Assembly: GCF_027359675.1 (NCBI RefSeq) | Contig: NZ_CP114787.1 | Span: 128,103-192,102 of the forward strand | DNA from: Roseibium sp. Sym1 | GTDB lineage: Bacteria; Pseudomonadota; Alphaproteobacteria; Rhizobiales; Stappiaceae | Length of the DNA: 64,000 nucleotides | Reading direction: 5' to 3' | Shown: positions 52,377 to 60,747 of the stretch, in pieces | How positions within the stretch are numbered: the stretch's first letter is position 1 | How the letters are laid out: each line of letters opens with the position of its first letter | Translations under genes and position numbers: made by a program | The notes under the pieces: generated by a model | Told to the model about the DNA's origin: nothing | Seen by the model: only the letters and a program-made list of their open reading frames with translations | Databases searched by the model: none

Positions 52377-53600
52377 GTGAACGCTCCGATGCAGATTAAC
52401 AGATCAGACCTTCCTGATGTCGACGATGTAATCGGCGCTCACGCTGAACTCCTCGGCTCGCAGTTGCATAGCATCAGCGAAGCGCTTTTCCCTCCTGCGG
52501 CAAGCAAGGCGCTTCGAAAATTCACTTCGGGCGAAGCGGCGAAATTGATCGACGTTTCGGATTCGACACTGCGTAAGATGTCATTGGCCGGTGAAGGTCC
52601 GCAACCGGAGACAACGACAAACGGGCGACGCCTGTACTCCCTCTCAGACATAAACGAGATACGGCGGATATTCGCGAGAAACGCCCGTGGACGCGAGGCG
52701 ATCGAGTTCGTTCCGCATCGGCGGGAGAACGAGCATCTCCAGGTACTCGCCGTTACCAATTTTAAGGGCGGCTCAGGCAAGACCACCACCTCCGCGCACC
52801 TCGCTCAGTACCTGGCGCTTCAGGGGTATCGCGTGCTCGCTGTTGACCTTGATCCTCAAGCGAGCCTGTCCGCGCTCTTGGGTGTTCTCCCCGAATTGAA
52901 TGTCGGCCATAACGAGACGCTGTACGCGGCGATCCGATATGACGAAGATCGTCGGCCACTAAGTGATGTTATACGCAACACGTATTTCGATGGTCTCGAT
53001 CTCGTTCCCGGCAATCTCGAACTCATGGAGTTCGAACATACGACGCCGAAAGCTCTCGCCGATGGAAGTGCGTCCGACGGCGGGGCGATCTTCTTCGCGC
53101 GGATCGCAAGTGCCCTCGACGACGTAGCTGATGACTATGATGTTGTGGTTATCGATTGCCCTCCTCAGCTCGGGTTCCTGACCCTCAGCGGCCTTTGTGC
53201 TGCTACGTCGATGATTGTCACGGTTCACCCGCAGATGCTGGACGTATCATCGATGAGCCAATTCCTTCTGATGACCCGTGACTTGCTTGGGGTGGTTCGT
53301 GACGCTGGAGGACAGCTGAAGTTCGACTTCGTCCGATATTTGCTGACGCGCTACGAGCCGCAAGACGCTCCACAGACGAAAGTGGTTGCGCTGCTTCGTA
53401 ATCTTTTCGATGACCATGTTCTCACCAACCCGATGGTCAAGTCAGCCGCGATTTCCGACGCTGGCCTGACGAAACAGACGCTATACGAGATCGGGCCGGG
53501 CAACCTGACGAGAAGCACATACGATCGTGCAATGGAGTCCGTGAGCGCCGTGAACGGTGAGATCGAAGAGCTGATGCGTGCTGCCTGGGGGCGGTCATGA
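52377..53600 (+). CDS. repA: RepA, ParA-type partition ATPase of a repABC plasmid
   Basis: 407 aa from a GTG at 52377 placed 6 bp after GAAGAG; ATG 52389 (403 aa) is the alternative and a 52323 start is less likely. The N-terminal helix-turn-helix reads 'KFTSGEAAKLIDVSDSTLRK', the deviant Walker A 'VTNFKGGSGKTTTSAHLAQY', Walker A' 'AVDLDPQASLSALLG' and 'VVIDCPPQLGFLTLSGL'. It segregates the plasmid with RepB and parS and represses the repABC promoter. Divergent from trbB. Confidence 0.95.
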   Translation: MNAPMQINRSDLPDVDDVIGAHAELLGSQLHSISEALFPPAASKALRKFTSGEAAKLIDVSDSTLRKMSLAGEGPQPETTTNGRRLYSLSDINEIRRIFARNARGREAIEFVPHRRENEHLQVLAVTNFKGGSGKTTTSAHLAQYLALQGYRVLAVDLDPQASLSALLGVLPELNVGHNETLYAAIRYDEDRRPLSDVIRNTYFDGLDLVPGNLELMEFEHTTPKALADGSASDGGAIFFARIASALDDVADDYDVVVIDCPPQLGFLTLSGLCAATSMIVTVHPQMLDVSSMSQFLLMTRDLLGVVRDAGGQLKFDFVRYLLTRYEPQDAPQTKVVALLRNLFDDHVLTNPMVKSAAISDAGLTKQTLYEIGPGNLTRSTYDRAMESVSAVNGEIEELMRAAWGRS

Positions 53601-53631
53601 CGAACGCGGCCTGCCTCTCTGATGCGAGCGT

Positions 53632-53647
53632 GTTGGGAGCTCCCAAC
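53632..53647. promoter_or_regulatory. parS centromere site 1 (GTTGGGAGCTCCCAAC)
   Basis: Perfect 16-bp palindrome fitting the repABC parS consensus GTT-n4-GC-n4-AAC; the symmetry extends to 53628-53651. It lies in the 208-bp repA-repB gap. Confidence 0.88.
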
Positions 53648-53689
53648 ACGCGACGTGTTTTCCGAAGTAAGGAGCCAACTGCTGCGGTT

Positions 53690-53705
53690 GTTGGGAGCTC
53701 CCAAC
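53690..53705. promoter_or_regulatory. parS centromere site 2 (GTTGGGAGCTCCCAAC)
   Basis: Identical 16-mer, exactly 58 bp after site 1. RepB should bind all three sites. Confidence 0.88.
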
Positions 53706-53747
53706 ACATTCGGCGCACTGTCGGAGCAACTGTCCAAATACAGAGTT

Positions 53748-53763
53748 GTTGGGAGCTCCCAAC
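53748..53763. promoter_or_regulatory. parS centromere site 3 (GTTGGGAGCTCCCAAC)
   Basis: Identical 16-mer, exactly 58 bp after site 2 and 45 bp before the repB start. Confidence 0.88.
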
Positions 53764-53808
53764 AAGCCCCCTGCCCCGAAGCGGATGGCCAAACTCGGGT
53801 GTGCACTC

Positions 53809-54813
53809 ATGAGCCGAAAAGACGCAATCAACTCCCTCTATCTCAAGAAGCCGGAGCCGGCTGCTGGCGAAAGCGAGAAGCCGTCGGAGCGCGTACGCAC
53901 CGGCGCTATATCGGCGATGGGAACGTCCCTGAAGCAGATGACCGATGGCGCCAAGCTGGCGACCCGGCTGCAGGAGCAGCTCGAGAAAGGCGATGTCGTC
54001 GTTGAAATCGAACCCGATACGATCGAACAGTCTCCTATAGCAGATCGCATCCCGACTGATGTTGATCCGGCCTTTGACGAGCTCGTGCAGTCCATTTCAG
54101 ACAATGGGCAGCAGGTCCCAATTCTCGTTCGGCCAAGTCCTGCGGGACAAGGGCGATTCCAGATCGCATATGGTCGCCGCAGGCTAAAAGCCGCGAAGAT
54201 GCTCAACCGGCCGGTGCGGGCCATAATCCGAAAGCTCACAGACCAGGAACTGATCGTCGCACAAGGTCGTGAAAACCTTGATCGCGAAGATCTCTCATTC
54301 ATAGAGAAGGCGTTCTTTGCCAAAAATCTGGAAGACTCCGGCTGCGATCGGTCGACAATTGTCTCGGCGTTGTGTTCGGACAAGGCTGACGTCAGCAGAT
54401 ACATAGCTGTGGCACGCCGCGTCCCGGAACACTTGGTGAAACGCATCGGACCAGCACCAAAGGCCGGCCGTGCGCGCTGGCTCAAGCTGGCTGACGGGCT
54501 CGAGCATGCCGGAGATTCCTTCGAGGCGGATACTATCTTCAGCGATGAAAAGATCGCCGGAGCCAATAGCGACGTGCGGTTTCAGGCTGTTCTGCGCGCG
54601 GTTGAGCCCAAGAAGACGGGGAAGAAACCCGCAAGCTCGAATATCTGGAAAACGCCAACCGGAAAGCGTGCGGCCAAGATAGAGGACCGCAACGGCCGAA
54701 CGACGCTCACTTTCGAAGACAAGGTCGTTCCGGAGTTTGCGCGGTTTGTCTCTGCGCAACTCGACGACCTTTATCGAGAATTTCAATCCAGCAGAGAGGA
54801 GGGCCGCGACTGA
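53809..54813 (+). CDS. repB: RepB, ParB-type centromere-binding protein
   Basis: 334 aa. ATG 53809 gives the family start 'MSRKDAINSLYLKKPEPAAG'; the longer frame from 53746 runs through parS 3 and is rejected. The ParB nuclease-like domain shows 'DELVQSISDNGQQVPILVRP' and 'YGRRRLKAAKMLNRPVRAII', then 'VAQGRENLDREDLSFIEKAF' and the helix-turn-helix 'DRSTIVSALCSDKADVSRYI'. It loads on the parS sites just upstream and works with RepA. The C-terminal dimerisation region ends with an acidic tail. Confidence 0.95.
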   Translation: MSRKDAINSLYLKKPEPAAGESEKPSERVRTGAISAMGTSLKQMTDGAKLATRLQEQLEKGDVVVEIEPDTIEQSPIADRIPTDVDPAFDELVQSISDNGQQVPILVRPSPAGQGRFQIAYGRRRLKAAKMLNRPVRAIIRKLTDQELIVAQGRENLDREDLSFIEKAFFAKNLEDSGCDRSTIVSALCSDKADVSRYIAVARRVPEHLVKRIGPAPKAGRARWLKLADGLEHAGDSFEADTIFSDEKIAGANSDVRFQAVLRAVEPKKTGKKPASSNIWKTPTGKRAAKIEDRNGRTTLTFEDKVVPEFARFVSAQLDDLYREFQSSREEGRD

Positions 54814-54849
54814 ATCAACGGCCGGAATTTCCGGCGAAAAGGAAACCCG

Positions 54850-54908
54850 GCAAAGAAAAAGGCCGCCGAAATCGCTTCCGGAAGCCCCTTCTTTAGTCTC
54901 AGCAGCTA
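54850..54908 (-). ncRNA. Candidate counter-transcript RNA in the repB-repC gap
   Basis: On the minus strand a -35-like TTGACT (54933-54938) is followed 17 bp later by a weak -10 (GATTCT). Downstream is a GC-rich region with the palindrome GCTTCCGGAAGC and a CTTTTTCTTT run that could terminate a short RNA. Antisense RNAs at this place control repC in all well-studied repABC plasmids. Boundaries are approximate and based on position and these weak signals only. Confidence 0.35.
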
Positions 54909-54938
54909 GAGAATCGCACTTCCGAGAATCACAGTCAA

Positions 54939-54971
54939 GGCTCTTTTGAGCCATGAGCGCCTTTTCGGCGA
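54939..54971 (+). promoter_or_regulatory. repC leader hairpins
   Basis: GGCTC-TTTT-GAGCC (54939-54952) and an adjoining CGCC-TTTT-CGGCG-type hairpin (about 54957-54971) lie 35-68 bp upstream of repC. Such structures in repABC leaders mediate counter-transcript control of repC translation. Confidence 0.45.
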
Positions 54972-55006
54972 GCAGTTTTCTATTGCCTAGCGATAGGTGA
55001 AAGAAA

Positions 55007-56311
55007 ATGCAGACGCATATTGCAACGACGCCCTTTGGGCGCCGGGCGATGACGCTTGGCCAAATGGCAAGCCAAGTCGCCGCGAAATCCATACGAGAAG
55101 GTGCGACGGTCGAGAAATGGAAGGTCTTCCACACGATCCGCGATGCCAAGGAGCCACTGGGTGCCACCGATCGCGCTTTGGCGATCCTCAATGCGCTCTT
55201 GTCCTTCCATCCGGAGAATGAGCTTACGGCCGAAGGCGAGCTGATCGTATGGCCCTCCAATGAGCAATTGACCGCTCGGGCCAATGGCATGTCGCCGGCG
55301 ACCCTTAGACGACATCTGAGCTGCCTGGTCGACTGTGGGCTGATTATCCGCCGCGACAGTCCCAATGGTAAGCGGTTCGCGCGCAGGGGTAGGGGCGGCC
55401 AAGTCGAGCAGGCCTATGGTTTCGATCTCTCGCCGATCGTCGCGCGCGCCGAAGAGTTCGCGGAACTCGCTGAAGCCGTCCAGGCCGAAAAACGCGCTTA
55501 CAAGGCCGTGAGAGAGCGCCTGACGCTATTGCGCCGGGATATCGTCAAGATGATCGACGCCGGCCTTGAGGAGAGCGTACCGGGCAATTGGGGCCTGATG
55601 ACGCGCACTTATCAGGATATCATGGCCAAGCTGCCACGGACGGCGCCGCGCCAGGTTCTGGAGACCATCTGCGAAGATCTGGAGCTGCTCTGGGCGGAAG
55701 TGAATGAAGTGCTAGAATCATTCACAAAATCACAAAATATGAGCGCCAATGAGTCTCATTCTGAGCGCCACAAACAGAATTCAAACCCAGACTCCAAATC
55801 TGAATCTGAACAAGGCTCTCGAAAAAGAGAAGAAGCGAGCGGCACCGCCGAGGAAAACAGCAACCTGCGGAGCTTGCCGAAGCGGGAGTTGCCTTTGGGT
55901 ATCGTGCTGGATGCGTGTAGCGATTGGCGACAGCTGGCGAAGGATGGTGAAATCCGCAACTGGCGAGACTTTATTGCGGCCGCGGAGGTGGGCCGCGTGA
56001 TGCTTGGGATCAGCCCGAGCGCATGGCGGGAGGCCTGCGAGGTTCTCGGCGACCAACATGCCACGATTACGCTCGCCGCGATTTATCAGCGCAACGAACA
56101 GATCAATAGTCCCGGCGGCTATTTGCGTAGCCTGACCGACAAGGCGCGGGAAGGGAAGTTCTCGGCCTGGCCGATGATTATGGCGCTGTTAAACGCGAAG
56201 CTTGAAGCGGACAAGGCGGCTGCTAAAGCGCCGGCCACGGGAGCGGGCCGGGAAGGGGGCTATGAGATGTCTGATGCTCTTCGCCAGTCGATGAAGAAGT
56301 GGGATTCATGA
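55007..56311 (+). CDS. repC: RepC replication initiator
   Basis: 434 aa, normal RepC length. The N-terminus 'MQTHIATTPFGRRAMTLGQM' is highly typical, and the winged-helix DNA-binding region includes 'PSNEQLTARANGMSPATLRR' then HLSCLVDCGLIIRRDSPNGK. The C-terminal part ('YQRNEQINSPGGYLRSLTDK') is the conserved RepC C-domain. RepC binds the origin, which in this family lies inside repC itself, and sets copy number. AGGTGA lies upstream of the start. Confidence 0.95.
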   Translation: MQTHIATTPFGRRAMTLGQMASQVAAKSIREGATVEKWKVFHTIRDAKEPLGATDRALAILNALLSFHPENELTAEGELIVWPSNEQLTARANGMSPATLRRHLSCLVDCGLIIRRDSPNGKRFARRGRGGQVEQAYGFDLSPIVARAEEFAELAEAVQAEKRAYKAVRERLTLLRRDIVKMIDAGLEESVPGNWGLMTRTYQDIMAKLPRTAPRQVLETICEDLELLWAEVNEVLESFTKSQNMSANESHSERHKQNSNPDSKSESEQGSRKREEASGTAEENSNLRSLPKRELPLGIVLDACSDWRQLAKDGEIRNWRDFIAAAEVGRVMLGISPSAWREACEVLGDQHATITLAAIYQRNEQINSPGGYLRSLTDKAREGKFSAWPMIMALLNAKLEADKAAAKAPATGAGREGGYEMSDALRQSMKKWDS

Positions 56312-56339
56312 CGTGGATCGGGGCAAGAGGGCCGGTGCG

Positions 56340-56555
56340 TCAGTCGGTATCGACAAGACAGTCGAAAGCATCGAGCAGGGCGTCTACGATCGTCTGACCG
56401 AGGGCGTTTGCCGCATCGGCAATCCGGCTTTCGTCGCCTGTCCGGGCGGCTGTGGCGAGGCTCGAACCCTGCTCCACAATGATGCCATTGGCGCGGTCCA
56501 TGGCCCATTGCGCAAAGTCCTCGCGGCTGTTGATGATCAGCGTCTCTGTTTCCAT
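56340..56555 (-). CDS. Small hypothetical protein
   Basis: 71 aa, acidic and helical ('METETLIINSREDFAQWAMD', 'GQTIVDALLDAFDCLVDTD'), without a signal peptide or membrane segment. GGAG lies about 9 nt upstream of its ATG, which supports translation. I do not recognise the family. It lies between the convergent repC and resolvase genes, a place where small plasmid-maintenance genes are common, but nothing shows such a role. Confidence 0.5.
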   Translation of the reverse strand: METETLIINSREDFAQWAMDRANGIIVEQGSSLATAARTGDESRIADAANALGQTIVDALLDAFDCLVDTD

Positions 56556-56642
56556 GCGCGTGCGCTCCAGGCTTTACGGTTTGTTTGCCATGTTTTGGCT
56601 AGGCTCGAGATGCGCGATTTGTATTGCGTTCGCGCTTATTGT

Positions 56643-57584
56643 TCACCCCGGCATTTCTGTCTCGACAGCGTCGATCAGGCCGCTGCGTTTTGCGCGATCA
56701 AGGAGGTTTTTCACGGAAGAGGGCGCCCATTTCGTTCCTCCGCGCGGCGTGCGTTCGTGCAAGCGCTCTAGCTGGTTGGCGATTTCGCGCAGTGTGAGAT
56801 CCGGATTGGACGAATGGATCCCGGCGACCAGGGTCATCAACCGGTCCTCGGCCGGCCGCGGCGGCGATTTCCGCAAAAGCGACGCATCGGCCATACCTTC
56901 CGAGACCATCCATTTGACTGCCCGACGCAGGCGTTCCGGCGTCCAGTCGAAACCGCGCTGTTTGAGAACACGGGCGATGTCGTCCCAGGTGTGGTCCGGC
57001 CGCATCCGCTTCACCGTTGGAAGCCATTGTGAGGCCGTGGCCTGAAGGCGTGCCCCATAGGCCGCTTTCTGCGCCAACTTCATCTTCGAGAGCATCTCCG
57101 GCCGGCGCTCGCGGATGCCAGGATTGCCAGGGAGACGACCTTTCGCCTTAGCCGCCTGGATCCCGGCCTTGGTGCGCTCGGAAATCAACGCCCGCTCGAG
57201 CTGGGCCACGGCGCCGAGCACTTGCAGCGAGAACATGCCTTGGGGCGTGCTGGTGTCGATCGGATCCCTCAGCGATCGAAAATGCGCACCCTTTGCCGTC
57301 AGGTCTTCGATGACATCCAGCAGATGGCTGACGGATCGTGCCAGGCGATCGAGCCGCACCACGACGAGCGTGTCGCCGGCACCGATGTCCTGAACAAGCC
57401 GTGAGAGGGCAGGACGGGCGCGAGAAGCTCCGGAACCGTGTTCCTCGACGATCATTTCGCAGCCGGCCGACCGCAGCTCCATTTCCTGCGCCTGGGTCGC
57501 CTGCTCGTCCGTAGAGACGCGCGCATAGCCGATTAGCCGTCCCTGTGGTCGACGAGACGTGCGATTCTGGGTGTCAGCGGCCAT
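56643..57584 (-). CDS. Serine site-specific recombinase (resolvase/invertase family)
   Basis: 313 aa from ATG 57584; ATGs at 57650 and 57695 are upstream options. The catalytic domain begins 'GRLIGYARVSTDEQATQAQE' with the nucleophile Ser, followed by 'VVRLDRLARSVSHLLDVIED' and 'GAVAQLERALISERTKAGIQ'. The C-terminal region is longer than in Tn3 resolvases and contains 'DHTWDDIARVLKQRGFDWTP' and a second helix-turn-helix-like stretch. It may resolve plasmid multimers or act for a lost transposon. Confidence 0.9.
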   Translation of the reverse strand: MAADTQNRTSRRPQGRLIGYARVSTDEQATQAQEMELRSAGCEMIVEEHGSGASRARPALSRLVQDIGAGDTLVVVRLDRLARSVSHLLDVIEDLTAKGAHFRSLRDPIDTSTPQGMFSLQVLGAVAQLERALISERTKAGIQAAKAKGRLPGNPGIRERRPEMLSKMKLAQKAAYGARLQATASQWLPTVKRMRPDHTWDDIARVLKQRGFDWTPERLRRAVKWMVSEGMADASLLRKSPPRPAEDRLMTLVAGIHSSNPDLTLREIANQLERLHERTPRGGTKWAPSSVKNLLDRAKRSGLIDAVETEMPG

Positions 57585-57866
57585 TTGCAGCGCCTGGGAG
57601 ATGATCGAGAGCCGGTTTTCCAAACATAGAAGATACCGATAACTGATCATTTGTAAACGTCTCTTGAGTGCCTTTCTAACATCTGAAAGCGCCAAAAACC
57701 CCGGGAAAACAGGCTCTCTCGTCGATCGGAGCGCCGATTGCCGGGTCTCTGTTCAATCCCGAAGGCCGCAGCGTTCTTTACATATAGAGGGGCTGAAGAA
57801 TTACCGGTGTGACGGAAGCAAGAAGCGTGTTAACTTCCGTATGATAATTGAAGCGCCGTGTTATCA

Positions 57867-58973
57867 ATGGTTTATGATATCGGAAAATTGACCCATGAGA
57901 CCCTTCTGGGGCCGATTGCGGCCGCGGAGGATGCGCTTGCCCGGCTTGATGAGCGGGTCGCCCGGTCCGAGGTTGGGGCCGGCTTTGCCGAGCGCGCCGA
58001 CTTTTTTGATTCCGTCTCCAGTATGTGGATCGGCGGCGAACTCGTCCATCTCGAGGACCTTGTTCTCCACGACGCACAGATGGACATTCGCGCGCCCAGC
58101 CACGAGCTCGTCATCGCGCACCGCATTGTGAGGGCGCGGCGCCGGGTCTCGAGGAACGATCCCGGCTGGGCGGTTTCGCGGTCAGGGATCATGGCGTTGG
58201 CCGGTGTCGCGGAAGAGACCTCCGTCGAAGCCGAACCCGTCGACAGGGGAGGGGAGGGGGTCGAGCTCGACTTGATCCATCACGAACCACTGTCTCCCGA
58301 GTTGGCCGAGATCGATGACGTCCTCGCTCGCACCCAATGGCTGGTCGATGGCAATGCGGCCGTCGAACAAAAGAAGCGAGAACCCGCGTACAGTATCGGT
58401 GAGCTGCTCATTCGCGATCCGGATTGGGATGAAGGCGAGCGGATTGGCGAATGGCTCGAACTGGCCAAGAAGGTCGAGCGGCTTCCGGCCACGCTGGCCG
58501 CAGCGGTTCTTTGGGATGCCTGGGAACATCTCGAACCCCTGCAGCGCCAGCACTGGCTCGGACTGTTGCTTGTTTCGGATTACCTGCGATTGCGCGGTAA
58601 GGTCCGATCACACTTGTTGACGTTCGCGGTCGGGCTTCGAGAGATTCCCCGCGAGCGTCGCCGTGCCCGCGATCGAACGTCGCGGCTTGTCGCTTATCTC
58701 GACGCGATGAGCGCGGCCGCCGCGGCCGGGATGAAGGACATCGACCGGCTGGCACTAGCGAAACGGCAGCTTGAGCGGAAGGCTCTGGACAAGCGGTCGA
58801 CGAGCAGCCTTCCGGTCGCCATTGACCTGTTCTTGTCGCGCCCGATCGTGTCCGCGCATATGGTCGCTAAGACTGCGAGAATTACTTCGCGTGGGGCCTT
58901 GAACCTGATCAGCGAACTAGGAGTGCGCGAGATAACGGGCAGGGGGCGCTACCGAGCGTGGGGGATACTCTGA
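57867..58973 (+). CDS. DUF1612/helix-turn-helix plasmid protein (RHE_PE00001 type)
   Basis: 368 aa from ATG 57867; a GTG at 57858 is possible. The N-terminus 'DIGKLTHETLLGPIAAAEDA' then LARLDERV and the block 'GGELVHLEDLVLHDAQMDIR' match the DUF1612 family found on many alphaproteobacterial plasmids. 'VSAHMVAKTARITSRGALNL' then ISELGVREITGRGRYRAWGI is a C-terminal winged-helix DNA-binding domain. Its function is not known; the family is often next to repABC, resolvase and mobile genes, as here. Confidence 0.82.
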   Translation: MVYDIGKLTHETLLGPIAAAEDALARLDERVARSEVGAGFAERADFFDSVSSMWIGGELVHLEDLVLHDAQMDIRAPSHELVIAHRIVRARRRVSRNDPGWAVSRSGIMALAGVAEETSVEAEPVDRGGEGVELDLIHHEPLSPELAEIDDVLARTQWLVDGNAAVEQKKREPAYSIGELLIRDPDWDEGERIGEWLELAKKVERLPATLAAAVLWDAWEHLEPLQRQHWLGLLLVSDYLRLRGKVRSHLLTFAVGLREIPRERRRARDRTSRLVAYLDAMSAAAAAGMKDIDRLALAKRQLERKALDKRSTSSLPVAIDLFLSRPIVSAHMVAKTARITSRGALNLISELGVREITGRGRYRAWGIL

Positions 58974-59043
58974 TGTTCACTGGTTTGACGATGGACCAAG
59001 AAAAACTCACCGTCTATGTTCGCTTTTAGTTGGGGGATGAAGG

Positions 59044-60681
59044 ATGCCATCTTTAAAATCGAACTTGGTTAAAAGAATTGATCGGCTGCCAAAACCGGCC
59101 AACGCCGCCGATGCTATGCAGCCTCTTTTTGAGGCGGTCAGTAATTCGATTCACAGTACACAGGATCGATTTAAGGACAAGGTCGCAACTGGGGGGAAGA
59201 TCATCGTCACGCTGACCATGGAAGGTCGTCAGGCACCCGAAAGGATTATCGTCGAGGACAACGGCGTCGGACTGGATGGAAAGAACTATGATGCCTTTAC
59301 GACAACAGACACCGACAACAAAATTGCGCGTGGAGGGAAGGGTGTCGGACGTCTCTTGTGGCTCGATTGTTTTGAAGAGATCAGCGTGAAGAGTACGTCA
59401 TTTGAGGATGGGACTGAAAAGCAAAGGTCGTTCAGCTTCGTGCTGTCGCAATCGGATCAAATCCAAGAATACGAAGAGAACGAAGTTGAAGCCACTCATG
59501 CCAACACAGGCGTAATGATTGAGTTTGGAGCGCTCCAGGACAATGGCTATCGCGCCAAATTCCCGGGTCGCGCCGCCTATGTTTTTCAGCACTTCACCTC
59601 GCATTTCTTGCCGACCTTCATTGGAAAGCGCTCTCCGATCATCACCGTGCACTGCGGTGACGAAACCCGCCACTACCCTGAAGAGATCAACTCGATCATT
59701 CATCGACGCGAGACGATCGAAAATATCCCGACCGAAGAGTACGGGCCGCTGACTCTTACGCTCATGGAATGCGACAAGGTTGCCAGCTCAGATCTTCAAG
59801 GCTCGCACTTCGTTCATTTCATCGCTCATGATCGAACGGTCCACTCCCAAAAGATCGACGGCAAGTTAGGGCTGAAATATTTTGGGGCCAATGAGGATAG
59901 AGTGTTTCATGCCGTTCTGATCGGCAAATTCCTCGACGATAACGTCAATCAGGAGCGCACCAAATTCCAGTTTGAAGACGCTGTCCTTGAACGCATCGTG
60001 AATGACGTTTGCGCACCGCATATAGAAAAATTCCTCGCGGGACCGCTGCAAACACTGCGGCAAGACCAGCGGACGCGCGTCAAGGCAATCACGGAATCCT
60101 ACCCATCGGTAGCCTTCGGGGATGTTGATGAGCTCCAGGAAAAGCTCCCGTCCGGCGAGCTTAACGATGATGCCATCTTCGGACATCTGTCACGCGAGCG
60201 ATATCGCAGAGACCAGCGTCAAGCCGAAAAGATTCGCGCAGTGCTTGAGAGGCTAAAGGAGCCGACTGTCGATGTAGATGCGTTCGCGAACGCGATCGAA
60301 GCTGCCGGCAAGGCGATAGAGGAAGCCGAACAAAAAAGCCTCACGGAGTATATTGTCCGGCGAAAGGTCGTGCTCGATTTCATCGAGATCCTACTTGAGA
60401 AGGTTCGCGACGACACGCGCGACAGCAGTTACCAGCGTGAAGACATCCTCCACTCCTTCATCTGTCCGATGCGTGTGAACACCTTGGCCGATGGCAGCCG
60501 AAAGGTGGTTGCTACGGCGTCACATGACTTATGGATCATTGATGAGCGATTGACCTTTGCCCAGTATTTCAGCTCGGATGAGGAGTTCCATAACCTGTCT
60601 GATGCGGTCGCTAGCTATAGCAGCCATTTAGTAATGCGACACTTGGGCCAGTTAGAGATGCGACACCTCCCGTCCGTCTGA
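59044..60681 (+). CDS. GHKL-type ATPase (MutL/Hsp90/MORC-like), C-terminus cut by a mobile element
   Basis: 545 aa as read. The N-terminal ATPase has the N box Glu30/Asn34 ('LFEAVSNSIHSTQ'), G1 box 'VEDNGVGLDG' (Asp72, Gly74, Gly76) and G2 box 'GGKGVGRLLWLDCF' (Gly97-Gly102). Residues 330-450 are charged and helical. The last 20 residues ('VMRHLGQLEMRHLPSV') are encoded by the end of the ISNCY-type element, so the native C-terminus is lost. GGGGGATGAAGG precedes the ATG. Bacterial GHKL/MORC-like ATPases often lie in anti-phage contexts, but no nuclease or helicase partner is visible; defence is only a guess. Confidence 0.8.
   Translation: MPSLKSNLVKRIDRLPKPANAADAMQPLFEAVSNSIHSTQDRFKDKVATGGKIIVTLTMEGRQAPERIIVEDNGVGLDGKNYDAFTTTDTDNKIARGGKGVGRLLWLDCFEEISVKSTSFEDGTEKQRSFSFVLSQSDQIQEYEENEVEATHANTGVMIEFGALQDNGYRAKFPGRAAYVFQHFTSHFLPTFIGKRSPIITVHCGDETRHYPEEINSIIHRRETIENIPTEEYGPLTLTLMECDKVASSDLQGSHFVHFIAHDRTVHSQKIDGKLGLKYFGANEDRVFHAVLIGKFLDDNVNQERTKFQFEDAVLERIVNDVCAPHIEKFLAGPLQTLRQDQRTRVKAITESYPSVAFGDVDELQEKLPSGELNDDAIFGHLSRERYRRDQRQAEKIRAVLERLKEPTVDVDAFANAIEAAGKAIEEAEQKSLTEYIVRRKVVLDFIEILLEKVRDDTRDSSYQREDILHSFICPMRVNTLADGSRKVVATASHDLWIIDERLTFAQYFSSDEEFHNLSDAVASYSSHLVMRHLGQLEMRHLPSV
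60625..60668 (-). repeat. Terminal repeat, left end of the ISNCY-type element
   Basis: Read on the minus strand it has two TGTCGCAT-type motifs: TGTCGCATCTCTAACTGG (inner, from about 60666) and TGTCGCATTACTAAATGG (outer, from 60641), 25 bp apart. A related pair occurs in inverted orientation at 63950-63990. Confidence 0.65.
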
Positions 60682-60747
60682 CGCTGGTCAATATCAACGT
60701 TGGAAGGAAGACTGGCTTCGGCACGCCTAAGCGCTGACGGAGCTGCA

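Noticed and set aside
53628..53763. Regularly spaced repeats as a possible CRISPR array
   Set aside because: Only three copies, each a perfect palindrome matching the repABC parS consensus, in the expected place.
53597..53812. 71-aa frame in the repA-repB gap
   Set aside because: It consists mostly of translated parS repeats; the DNA palindromes explain the sequence.
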